NCBI GenBank assembly: GCA_021776925.1
Contig: JAJFFB010000075.1
Span: forward strand, 1 to 46,490
Direction: 5' to 3'
DNA: 46,490 nucleotides
DNA from: Planctomycetota bacterium
GTDB lineage: Bacteria > Planctomycetota > UBA1135
Position 1 is the stretch's first letter; every line of letters begins with the position of its first letter. Both the position numbers and the translations under genes were made by a program. A model generated the notes under the pieces. The model did not search any database. It had not been told where the DNA came from and saw nothing but the letters and a program-made list of their open reading frames with translations. Of this stretch, positions 19,301 to 26,507 are shown piece by piece.

Positions 19301-19981
19301 GCCTGGAGTCCCGACGGCAGGCGGATCGCATCAAGTTCTTGGGATGGTACGATTCGAATCTGGGATGCCGTAACAGGAGCAGCGCGTCATACCCTTCACG
19401 GGCCCGAAGGAATGAGCGCGGTGGCTTGGAATCCTCACAGCGCTCGCCTTGTGTCTGGCTCGGCGGATGGCTCCGTTCAATGCTGGGAAAGTGACCCGGT
19501 CGACGCCCGTGCCATGTGGCATGCCGCCGAAGATCGTCGTCAAGTCGCCCCGAGAGTTCGGCAACTCTTCAGGGAGCATGTTCTGTTGGACCCCGTCCTG
19601 GATGCCATTCGTGAAAACCGGAATTGGCCTATCCAAGAAAAAACCGTTGCCCTCGGCCTGGCCCGCTCCATTGGCAACCCCACCCCTGATAGTCTGAACA
19701 GCAAGGCATGGGACCTGGTCGACCCGGATCGCAGTAACCTGGATTCGGACGTAGCTTTTGGTTTGCGCCTCGCCCGCGTTGCAATCGATCATGATCCCTC
19801 TAAACCTCAATACCAGGACACGATTGCCTGGGCCTTTTTTGCCAACCAGCTATTTGATCAGGCTCTAGCAGCCAGCGAACAGGCCCTCGCACTTTCGGAC
19901 TCTGACGACCAGGAGTATCAGGGCTACCTGGAACGCATGAAGCGCATGGTGGAAGCCGCGAGGAAAGACGGTGGCGACTGA
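16340..19981 (+). CDS. Transmembrane Ser/Thr protein kinase with 14 WD40 repeats
   Basis: A 1213-residue protein. Residues ~66-340 form a PknB-type kinase domain with all key elements: Gly-rich loop IGSGGMGYVWEA (72-83), catalytic Lys95 in VALKFLK, HRDIKPSN with Asp196, DFG with Asp214, and GTPFYVSPEQ. One membrane segment (~359-379, VVAVSGSVAGIALVALTAMWW) is followed by a coiled-coil-like linker. From ~472 to ~1060 there are 14 WD40 repeats (pattern GH…V..VAWSPDG…SGS.D.T…WD), that is, two seven-bladed propellers, probably facing the periplasm. The last ~110 residues look TPR-like. Such kinases are characteristic of Planctomycetota and often sit next to an ECF sigma gene, which is absent here. 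It probably senses an extracellular protein or envelope signal. Confidence 0.93.
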   Translation: MTDSPAEQALQDFLARRHKEPDLTLVAFIVDLPQETRAGAQHLIQQHLDSAGPYPGLHEDRILGEYRLIRQIGSGGMGYVWEAEHRNLGNRVALKFLKPTLVFSPSGVHKFHQEAKAGARLQNPGLVKTFAAGESEGIYWIAQELVEDGKGFDTILAEMREKEELPKGYYRDAAKLFATIADSLAHAHQEGIIHRDIKPSNILVDRDGFPKVADFGLALVQDELSLSRTGDFAGTPFYVSPEQAMAKRVNLDARTDIFSLGATLYEALTLTRAFNGDTSQQVFHQILVEEPCDPQQIRSRVPRELAVICGKCLEKNPERRYSTMEDLGADLRRFLDDHPILAKPPSTWMRAVKWCRRHPVVAVSGSVAGIALVALTAMWWREGQLRKRAEAAESQLNTAVIIADRERDHARDLQRLAEHRAYSANFTAADLSFQHGNSAEARRLLDACPQALRGWEWAHLDLALDPSLTTFIGHEDGVTAVAWSPDGKRFVSSSWDQTLRLWDAATNTLLQTLSGHQSSVYSVAWSPDGTSIVSGDQTGTILLWNGSTGALTRTLNGHERWISDLAWSPDSTRFVSGSDDGTFRTWDASTGVVLNTNSIHMGGVSALAWSPDGRRIASGSWGLEMAIWDVETQAALVFRSDLRENVISLCWSPDGSELYCGTDDPTIRIRNAETGVESRVLTGHQGDVNTVALSPDGMHLASASNDQTIILWDVYSGVALSTFSGHQGDVYGVAWHPDGTHLVSSSQDRTLRLWDPLTSPRPSLHTLAEFEHARVTDVAWSPDGNTFVAAFQNDTLCLWDAKTGTALWTIQGHFKELKSVAWSPDGSRLATGVSSILRILDASTGEELRQLRGHDGWVNAVDWSPAGSEIVSASNDKTVRIWDATSGNTLQILSELEYGVNTVAWSSDGSALAGGSYGEVFVWDAKTGDRLHTLSLEDRTLIKSLAWSPDGGRIVLGSNDHRVRIWDYSAPTPVLDLQGHEEEVTSVAWSPDGRRIASSSWDGTIRIWDAVTGAARHTLHGPEGMSAVAWNPHSARLVSGSADGSVQCWESDPVDARAMWHAAEDRRQVAPRVRQLFREHVLLDPVLDAIRENRNWPIQEKTVALGLARSIGNPTPDSLNSKAWDLVDPDRSNLDSDVAFGLRLARVAIDHDPSKPQYQDTIAWAFFANQLFDQALAASEQALALSDSDDQEYQGYLERMKRMVEAARKDGGD

Positions 19982-20044
19982 CCCATCCCTGTAAGCCATG
20001 AGGGAATACGGGACGGGTCAGCCTGAATCGAGACTTGTTCAGGC
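19979..20044. terminator. Hairpins between convergent genes, possible bidirectional terminator
   Basis: Two inverted repeats lie between the kinase stop codon and the end of the minus-strand fragment. TGACCCATCCC (19979-19989) pairs with GGGACGGGTCA (20010-20020) with one mismatch, and GCCTGAA (20021-20027) pairs with TTCAGGC (20038-20044). Neither is followed by a T-tract, so intrinsic termination is uncertain. Their position at a convergent junction supports a termination or RNA-end role. Confidence 0.35.
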
Positions 20045-20407
20045 AATCACTTGGACCACCTGGTTGCTCTTTTGGCAGGTGTTCAGATCCACGGCTTGAA
20101 TCCAAACCTGGATTCCGCTGGCGAGGGGTGGAATGGCGACGTCGATCTTGGCATTCCCTGATCCATCAGCGGGAACCACTCCGACGATCTGGATCGGGTT
20201 ACTCAGGTCCACGGACAGGCCTGGGCAGGGCCCTCCGCCCAGCACAGAGGGACCACCTCCATTGCGAGAATAGGCCATTGGTTCCGGTCCAATCTCCGGT
20301 GAACTCCCCCGGCAAACCATCGTTGCCATTGAAGTAGCGATAAGGAGGGACCGGCGAATGTGGAAAGCCGGTAAACGCTCAAGCAACCACGCCAAAATGC
20401 CCTGCAC
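20039..20407 (-). pseudogene. Fragment carrying a type B C-terminal module
   Basis: A 122-codon frame whose last ~60 codons (from CPGLSVDLSN, with ADGSGNAKIDVAIPPLASG and a late Cys) match the C-terminal module of the FG-GAP protein at 139-1731: CPG, ADG-G-A, P-ASG, QA-D and the Cys align in order. The part before it (MAYSRNGGGPSVLGGG) has no signal peptide and no domain. An alternative frame over 20281-20340 reads YFNGNDGLPGEFTGDWTGT, which looks like protein but is out of phase. I read this as the tail of a larger exported protein whose front has been lost, though a tiny intact gene cannot be ruled out. It overlaps the end of the neighbouring gene by 29 bases. Confidence 0.45.
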
Positions 20408-20981
20408 CGGTTGTCTTCAGAAGAGTGGTGGGCGTAACCGTCCATTTGTCTCCCGAAGAAAAACCATCGACGGAGGTGAAATCAAGCGTGAACACCTCTC
20501 CCGGTTTGATCGCCTTGTTGGCGTCAGGAGGATTTATGGTTCCAATCCCTGGAACCATGACCTTGATGTCTTCGACTCCGTCTGCTGGAGCAACATTGGT
20601 TCCCCAGCCCAGGTTGACGCCGCTTTTGGTAATCGTAACCGGACCACCTTGGAAATCCGGATCGAACCCACTGCTCTCCTGCGTGCTCAGCAGAAAATCG
20701 TAGAGCGTTTTTTGAGTGTCATTTTTAAACTCAAAAGTTGCGGTTGTTCCTGAGGTCGGCAAATCAAAGGTCTGCGCACCAGCAACCAGACTGGTTGGGG
20801 CAGACAATCCCGCAAAAGGAATCCAAGTGTGGCTCACCATGGATGCCAGGGAGAGCTCATGGAACGCAAGGGCCGGATGGCTTGAAGCAACTGGGGTCAA
20901 GGAATTACCCAGCTGGTTCTGAGCAGTGGGGCTGGCGAGGAGCGCAAGCCCGGCTACACATCTAAAGAGCATTTCGAACAT
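20379..20981 (-). CDS. Secreted protein of unknown function
   Basis: A 200-residue protein if ATG 20981 is used (MFEMLFRCVAGLALLASPTAQ is a good signal peptide); the frame is open 23 codons further upstream but without an export signal at its front. The mature part is Thr/Ser/Gly-rich and beta-like (AQTFDLPTSGTTATFEFKN, GGPVTITKSGVNLGWG, GEVFTLDFTSVDGFSSGDKW). No motif or family is recognised. It may be a small extracellular or filament-type protein. It is followed by the type B module fragment at 20039-20407 on the same strand. Confidence 0.65.
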   Translation of the reverse strand: MFEMLFRCVAGLALLASPTAQNQLGNSLTPVASSHPALAFHELSLASMVSHTWIPFAGLSAPTSLVAGAQTFDLPTSGTTATFEFKNDTQKTLYDFLLSTQESSGFDPDFQGGPVTITKSGVNLGWGTNVAPADGVEDIKVMVPGIGTINPPDANKAIKPGEVFTLDFTSVDGFSSGDKWTVTPTTLLKTTGAGHFGVVA

Positions 20982-21415
20982 GGGATGCCTGTTAGTTGTG
21001 ATGGGAATCCAAATCAAGTGGGGGATTCCCAGAGCAAGTGCGGAGACCATTCCTTTGAACCACTCAACGGCCAGTCATGAACGGATTGGACGGCATGCAG
21101 GATCCGGACCACCGGAATTCCTCTCCAGACAATGGCGTTTTCTCTCACCGGCCTCGTCAGGAATATAGGGCTATTCCGGCTTCTCTACAGCCAAGAAAAA
21201 GGGGCTTGCATTTCGGTTTGACCCCGAATCAACTCGAGATTTCTTCCTGTTGCGAATTCAGTATCACCTGGTAATCCTGGATGTTTGAGCACTTCAGAAG
21301 GAGGTTTGTAAGGAAATTGCCCCAGTGAAACCATGCTGCGTCTCGGGCTCTGAAACAGGGGCGCGAGAGCAAGAATGATGCCGGCATTCATTCTCTGCAG
21401 AATAGAGACTGACCG
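20982..21415. other. Intergenic region without recognisable gene
   Basis: 434 bases between two minus-strand genes. Short open frames exist on both strands (for example minus 21185-21391) but have neither a recognisable domain nor a ribosome binding site. The sequence is somewhat less GC-rich than its surroundings. I see no repeat, RNA gene or clear promoter. Confidence 0.5.
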
Positions 21416-21772
21416 CTAATGCTCTTCCAACCACAGGAAGCGCGGACCTCCGGCAAGGAAGGGCGCCAGATGCGAGGTGTTGCCGGTTTCGGAACGCCAG
21501 TTCACATAGGCCTCTTGATGGGCGCGGGTGGCCCATTCTTCCAACAGCCAGACCTTGTTGTCCTCGCTTTCATTGGTCCACACCGTCACACCCAGGCAGC
21601 CGTCGAAGGCCCGGGTATCGATCAGGATTTCGTGGATGGCTTCGATGAACTCTGGCCGGGTTTCCGGCTTGACGGTGAATTCCACGATGATCTTGTCGGT
21701 GATCTTGCCGGGTGCGCTGGCACACCCAAGCATAGGGATGGCGAGCGCCGCGATCAAAAGGGTCATGCGCAT
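21416..21772 (-). CDS. Antibiotic-biosynthesis-monooxygenase-like (ABM) lipoprotein
   Basis: A 118-residue predicted lipoprotein: signal MRMTLLIAALAIPMLGC with a clear lipobox (MLGC). The mature ~98 residues match the ABM/YgiN-type dimeric ferredoxin-like fold: IIVEFTVKPETRPEFIEAIH, CLGVTVWTNESEDNKVWLLEEW and AHQEAYVNW, followed by a short C-terminal helix region. Cytoplasmic members are quinol monooxygenases or heme-degrading enzymes; an exported lipoprotein form is less usual. The reaction is not predictable. It is divergent from the sugar dehydrogenase gene 80 bases away, so the two may share a promoter region. Confidence 0.8.
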   Translation of the reverse strand: MRMTLLIAALAIPMLGCASAPGKITDKIIVEFTVKPETRPEFIEAIHEILIDTRAFDGCLGVTVWTNESEDNKVWLLEEWATRAHQEAYVNWRSETGNTSHLAPFLAGGPRFLWLEEH

Positions 21773-21852
21773 GGTGGGATTCTAGCCCTGAGCAGGTTCA
21801 CCGGTGGTCCGGGTCTTGAGGAAGCCCTTCTCGTCGGTACAGTCGAAGCAGC

Positions 21853-24534
21853 ATGTCTCGTCTTCGACTCCCCGCCCGCATCATTCTTGCGAGCACACTG
21901 CTTGGCACCGAAGCCGGCGCCTGGTGCCAGGTGGAAGAGCCCGATCCTGGCCGCTTCGAAACTACAGTGCTGGCGCGGGCACTCGACCGGCCGATGGAGT
22001 TGACCGTTGCGGCGGACGGACGCGTGCTGTGGATCGAACTCGCCGGGAAACTGCGGATCTACATTCCGGATTCCGGTGAAGTGGTCGAAGCAGGTTCACT
22101 GGAGGTCTTCGCCGAGCAGGAAAACGGATTGCTCGGTCTGGCCCTGGATCCTGACTTCGAACGGAACCACCACCTTTACCTTCTCTATTCTCCGGTGGAT
22201 TTTTCCGGGCAACGGCTGAGCCGTTTTCATCTCAATGGCAACGTCCTGGAACTCGAATCCGAGCAGGAGATCCTGACCTTCGAAGAGCAGCGCCGCGAAT
22301 GCTGCCATCACGCGGGCGCACTCGAATTCGGACCGGCGGGCTTGCTCTTCATCGCAACCGGCGACAACACTCACCCAGGAGGCGACTCACAGGGTTTTGC
22401 GCCTCTTGATGAACGCCCTGATCGCTCCCCCTTCGATGCCCAGAAAGGCCCGCCCAACACCAAGAGCCTGAGCGGCAAGATCCTGCGCATCCGCCTGACC
22501 GAAGACGGCTACGAGATCCCGGACGGCAATCTGTTCCTTGATTCCGTCGAGGGGCGTCCCGAAATCTACGTCATGGGCTGTCGCAATCCTTGGCGCATCG
22601 GTGTGGATCAGCGCACCGGCTTCGTCTATTGGGGAGAGGTGGGGCCCGATGCCGGGGCCGACGGAGAGCGCGGACCGCGCGGCTACGACGAGATCAACCA
22701 AGCCCGCCGTGCCGGGAATTTCGGTTGGCCCTATTTCATCGCCGACAACCAGGCCTACCACGACGTCAATTTCACCAGCAACGAAGTCGGCGCTGCTTTC
22801 GCCTCCGAACGCCCGGTCAACGCTTCGCCCAACAACAGCGGGGCGCGGGTCCTGCCCCCTGCCCAACCGGCATGGATCTACTACCCCTATGGCGACTCCG
22901 TCAAGTTTCCTGAATTAAATGCGCCGGGTGGTCGCACCGCCTGCGCGGGCCCGGTCTACGATTTCGACTCTGCACTCGCATCGAACACCAAATTTCCGCG
23001 CCACTATGATCGTTGTCTGTTCGTCTTCGAATGGTCACGCAATTGGATCGCGGCCGTGCATATGAATGAGGACTCGACGATTAATAGAATCGAACGATTC
23101 CTCCCAGACCGTTCCTTCAAGCGTCCTGTGGATCTGGAGTTCGGACCGCAAGGTTCCCTCTACCTCCTGGAATATGGTTCCACCTGGGGCACCAACACCG
23201 ACTCGGCTCTGGTGCGATTGGATTATCAAGCGGGCAATCGGGCACCGCGCCCCGTTCTCAGGCTAGAGAGCAACATCGGCCGCGCGCCCCTGTTGGTTCA
23301 GCCATCCACCGCGGGCACCTTGGATCCGGACGGCGATCCCTTGACCTTTGGCTGGCGCCTGCCGCCGGCCAAGGAAGTGCTTTCCACCAGCCCGCATCCT
23401 CAACTGGTCTTTGAACAAGAAGGCACCTTCAATCTGGAATTGACTGTGCAGGATCCGACCGGGGCCAGTGCCACCGCAGTGGTTCCAATTCTGGTGGGAA
23501 ACACGCCTCCGGAAATCCGTTTTCTTGATCCCAGAGATGGGAGCTTCCTGCATCCAGGTCAGGCTATCGATTGGCGCCTTCAAATTCACGACGCTGAAGA
23601 CGGCAACTCGGAACAGGATCCCGAGGCTCTTTTTCAAAACGCGGTGGTGGGAGTGACCTTCCATGCGGGAGCGCCCCCTGGTTTGGATGCTGGGCAAGCA
23701 GAGGCTCCTGATCCTGGTCGTGACGGAATGACGCGCAGCGACTGCTTTCACTGCCACGCCGTTGGTCACCGCATCGTCGGGCCCGCTTTCGCCGAAGTTG
23801 CCGAGCGTTATCGCGGCGACGACTCAGCACTTGAGTTGTTGATGCAGCGCGTCTCTGCGGGTTCCAGCGGCGTTTGGGGGGCGGTACCGATGCTCCCCCA
23901 CCCCCAGCACACTGCGCTGGAAATCCGGCAAATGGTCTCCTGGATCCTGGAGCGGGATCAGACCGAAGCCGCCTACGAAGTGCAGCGCGGACTGCACGGT
24001 AGGGTCGAGTTACCTCCGGACAGCGGCAGCTATGTCCTTTCTGCCACCTATGCGGACCGCGGCGGCAAGGTCATCGGCTCGCTCATCGGCCGCGCCCAAT
24101 TGCGTCTGCGGCATCCGGCCGTCGAAGGCGAGGCCTTTTCGACTCGCTCTGGCACCTCCACCCTGTCTTCCAAAACGGCGAGCGGGGGTGCTTTCATCGG
24201 CGCCATCAACAGCGGGGACCATCTCCATTTCGAAGCGGTCGATTTGAATGGAATCGAGCGCGTCTCCCTGCGCGTCTCCTCGGCGGGAGCTGGCGGCACC
24301 ATCGAATTGCGCTCCGATTCGGTCAACGGCCCCCTGGTTGCCCAATGCGAAATCCTACCCAACGGCGCCTGGGAGGACTGGTACGAAATCGCGCTTCCAA
24401 TTGTCGACCCGGGCGGACGCCACGATCTCTTCATCGTTTTTCAGCACCCCGACGGAGCCCACGCGCTGATGAACCTCGACCGCGTGTTTTTCTTGCGCCC
24501 TGCCGAATCCGCCAGCAAGGTCGTGCAGGACTAG
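21853..24534 (+). CDS. PQQ-type sugar dehydrogenase / PKD / cytochrome c / CBM6 fusion
   Basis: An 893-residue exported protein with signal peptide at 1-~25. Residues ~35-450 match the soluble glucose/sorbosone dehydrogenase propeller: ENGLLGLALDPDFERNHHLYL, CCHHAGALEFGPAGLLFIATGD, LSGKILRIRL, MGCRNPWRIGVD and an RPVDLEFGPQGSLYLLEYG finish. A PKD-like domain (~460-550, DPDGDPLTFGW) follows, then a class I cytochrome c with C631-x-x-C-H635 (SDCFHCHAVGH) and a later Met that may be the axial ligand (PMLPHPQH). The last ~130 residues are CBM6-like (GGTIELRSDSVNGPLVAQC). It probably oxidises a sugar at a polysaccharide surface and passes electrons to its own heme. The CBM6 part is akin to that of the gene at 9403-11682. 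Confidence 0.88.
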   Translation: MSRLRLPARIILASTLLGTEAGAWCQVEEPDPGRFETTVLARALDRPMELTVAADGRVLWIELAGKLRIYIPDSGEVVEAGSLEVFAEQENGLLGLALDPDFERNHHLYLLYSPVDFSGQRLSRFHLNGNVLELESEQEILTFEEQRRECCHHAGALEFGPAGLLFIATGDNTHPGGDSQGFAPLDERPDRSPFDAQKGPPNTKSLSGKILRIRLTEDGYEIPDGNLFLDSVEGRPEIYVMGCRNPWRIGVDQRTGFVYWGEVGPDAGADGERGPRGYDEINQARRAGNFGWPYFIADNQAYHDVNFTSNEVGAAFASERPVNASPNNSGARVLPPAQPAWIYYPYGDSVKFPELNAPGGRTACAGPVYDFDSALASNTKFPRHYDRCLFVFEWSRNWIAAVHMNEDSTINRIERFLPDRSFKRPVDLEFGPQGSLYLLEYGSTWGTNTDSALVRLDYQAGNRAPRPVLRLESNIGRAPLLVQPSTAGTLDPDGDPLTFGWRLPPAKEVLSTSPHPQLVFEQEGTFNLELTVQDPTGASATAVVPILVGNTPPEIRFLDPRDGSFLHPGQAIDWRLQIHDAEDGNSEQDPEALFQNAVVGVTFHAGAPPGLDAGQAEAPDPGRDGMTRSDCFHCHAVGHRIVGPAFAEVAERYRGDDSALELLMQRVSAGSSGVWGAVPMLPHPQHTALEIRQMVSWILERDQTEAAYEVQRGLHGRVELPPDSGSYVLSATYADRGGKVIGSLIGRAQLRLRHPAVEGEAFSTRSGTSTLSSKTASGGAFIGAINSGDHLHFEAVDLNGIERVSLRVSSAGAGGTIELRSDSVNGPLVAQCEILPNGAWEDWYEIALPIVDPGGRHDLFIVFQHPDGAHALMNLDRVFFLRPAESASKVVQD

Positions 24535-24588
24535 GCCGGTATTACTGGGCCTTGGCCAACTCAGCATGGTGGATGCTACGGTACTGCC

Positions 24589-25041
24589 ATGCTGTTACCC
24601 AAATGGAGAGTCGGCCGTTGCCAGCAATTACGATCCGGGCAGAGCGGCTTCACCTTGATCGAGTTATTGGTGGTCATCGCGATCATCGCGATCCTCGCCG
24701 CGCTGGTCCTTCCCAGTGTGATCGCCTCTCGAAAAACGGCCAAGTGCGTCAAAAAAATCTCCGAACTGAAAGAGAGTCTGCGCACTGCTCTGGCCAAGAT
24801 GGAAAAGGTCCGCGATGGTACCGCCCCTCTGTCCGAGGGTTTGACGGTGGTCAAAGAGGCTTGCCGCCGCTACAAAGACGTCAAGGACACTGGCTGCTAC
24901 AAGAAGGGCAAGGACACCACCCTCGAGACCCTGATTTCCCAAACCGAGGCGCTGATCCTCGAGTTCCGCACCACCTTGTACGATTCCGACAAAGCCGCCT
25001 TGGACTCCGCCCTCACAGATTGTGGCTTCACGCTTCCCTGA
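24589..25041 (+). CDS. Prepilin-like protein with type IV N-methylation motif
   Basis: A 150-residue protein with the class III signal of type IV pilins and type II secretion pseudopilins: cleavage expected after Gly20 in QSG|FTLIELLVVIAIIAIL, with Glu at mature position 5 and a ~20-residue hydrophobic helix. The soluble part is Lys- and Leu-rich and predicted mostly helical (KKISELKESLRTALAKMEKV), with three spaced Cys, unlike the beta-sheet heads of major pilins. It may be a minor pseudopilin. No other secretion or pilus gene is in the window. It overlaps the sulfatase gene by up to 20 bases at its 3' end. Confidence 0.85.
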   Translation: MLLPKWRVGRCQQLRSGQSGFTLIELLVVIAIIAILAALVLPSVIASRKTAKCVKKISELKESLRTALAKMEKVRDGTAPLSEGLTVVKEACRRYKDVKDTGCYKKGKDTTLETLISQTEALILEFRTTLYDSDKAALDSALTDCGFTLP

Positions 25042-26464
25042 GAATCCAGGCACCTGCCGCCCTGGAGGCAGCAAAGTCGCGGCATTGCGCTTTGCCATTC
25101 TGGCGCTGACCTTGTTGTCGGCTTGCGCCGCCGCGTCTCCTCGCAAGCCAAACATTCTTCTCATCCTGGTCGATGATCTGGGCTACCGAGATCTGAGTTG
25201 CCAGGGGTGTACGGATTTTGAAACCCCTCACATCGACTCTCTCGCCGCTTCCGGCGTGCGCATGACGCTGGGTTATGTTTCTCACCCCTATTGCAGCCCC
25301 TCCCGCGCGGGGATTCTCACCGGGCGCTATCAACAGCGCTTCGGCCACGAGCACAACCCCCAATACGACGAGTCGAATCTGGAACTCGGAACCGACGTCG
25401 CTGAGATCATGCTGCCAGCCCTCCTGACCCAGGCTGGCTATCGGACGGCGCACATCGGCAAATGGCACTTGGGTGCGGCCGAGCCCTTCCGCCCCTTGCA
25501 ACGTGGATACGACCGATTCTTTGGATTTCTCGGCGGAGGGCACCACTACTTCAAGGCGGACGGAAAGGGTGAATATGCGGGGCCGCTGTGGCGCGATCAG
25601 GGCGAAAGCGAACAGCAACCGAGCTACCTGACCGATGATCTGACCGACGAAGCAATCGCCATCATCGAGCAGCCAGCGGAACAGCCCTTCTTCATTCTGC
25701 TTGCTTACAACGCTCCTCACTCACCGGATCAGGTGCCCGATCAATATCTGGATCGTCATCAAGGAATCGAACACCTGGCGCGGCGCAAATACGCCGGCCT
25801 GGTCACCGGCGTCGACGAGGGTGTCGGCCGGTTGATGGCGACCTTGGAGGAACAAGGTCTCACCGAAGACACGCTGGTCATTTTCCTGAGCGACAACGGC
25901 GGCCGACGCGGCTCCTCCGACAACCGCCCCCTGCGTGGCAACAAGGGATGGCTCCACGAAGGTGGACTCAGGGTTCCCTTCTTCATGAGTTGGCCAGGAG
26001 TTCTGGCTGCGGGCGAAAGCTACACCAACCCTGTCATCGCTCTCGATCTGTTGCCCACAGCGCTGGCGCTCGCCGACGTGCCCTTGCCACCAAACCTGGA
26101 TGGCAAAAACCTGATGCCCTACCTGATCGGCAAGGATCAAGAAATCCCTCATGAAGTTCTGCACTGGCGCGTCTGCGGCGGCGAGGGCTACGCCCTTCGA
26201 CGCGGAGATTGGAAGGTCGTGCACGACGTCTCAATGCCAGATCCCGAGCTCTACAACCTTGCCGAAGACATCGGAGAGGATCGCAACCTGGCTGCGCAAA
26301 AACCGGAGCTTCTTGCAGAATTACTCCAGGTGCATCACACCTGGAATCAAGAACTCCGTGAACCAGATTGGACCGAAACCCACGCCCGACACCTTACCGA
26401 TGAGCGCCGGGCCGCCCAAGAAGCAGGAAGCCGCCAATACCCCATGCCCTGGGTCAAGGATTGA
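25022..26464 (+). CDS. Sulfatase (arylsulfatase family) lipoprotein
   Basis: A 480-residue predicted lipoprotein from GTG 25022 (TTG 25085, just before the signal core, is an alternative with GGAGG 16 bases ahead). The signal LRFAILALTLLSAC ends in a lipobox. The family S1 features are clear: PNILLILVDDLGYRDLSC (metal-binding Asp pair), the formylglycine motif C-S-P-S-R with Cys91 in YCSPSRAGILTGR, GKWHLG, LLAYNAPHSPDQ and FLSDNGG. The Cys-type motif needs a formylglycine-generating enzyme, not present in the window. It hydrolyses sulfate esters, probably of algal or host polysaccharides; substrate class not resolved. It starts inside the end of the prepilin gene, suggesting co-transcription. 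Confidence 0.92.
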   Translation: MASRFPENPGTCRPGGSKVAALRFAILALTLLSACAAASPRKPNILLILVDDLGYRDLSCQGCTDFETPHIDSLAASGVRMTLGYVSHPYCSPSRAGILTGRYQQRFGHEHNPQYDESNLELGTDVAEIMLPALLTQAGYRTAHIGKWHLGAAEPFRPLQRGYDRFFGFLGGGHHYFKADGKGEYAGPLWRDQGESEQQPSYLTDDLTDEAIAIIEQPAEQPFFILLAYNAPHSPDQVPDQYLDRHQGIEHLARRKYAGLVTGVDEGVGRLMATLEEQGLTEDTLVIFLSDNGGRRGSSDNRPLRGNKGWLHEGGLRVPFFMSWPGVLAAGESYTNPVIALDLLPTALALADVPLPPNLDGKNLMPYLIGKDQEIPHEVLHWRVCGGEGYALRRGDWKVVHDVSMPDPELYNLAEDIGEDRNLAAQKPELLAELLQVHHTWNQELREPDWTETHARHLTDERRAAQEAGSRQYPMPWVKD

Positions 26465-26507
26465 AGGGAGCTGTTACCCACTAGCAAGCCAACCCGGAAC
26501 CGCAAGA

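Noticed and set aside
17752..19480. Regularly spaced ~126-bp DNA similarity
   Set aside because: It is the coding footprint of the WD40 repeats, not a CRISPR array or satellite repeat.
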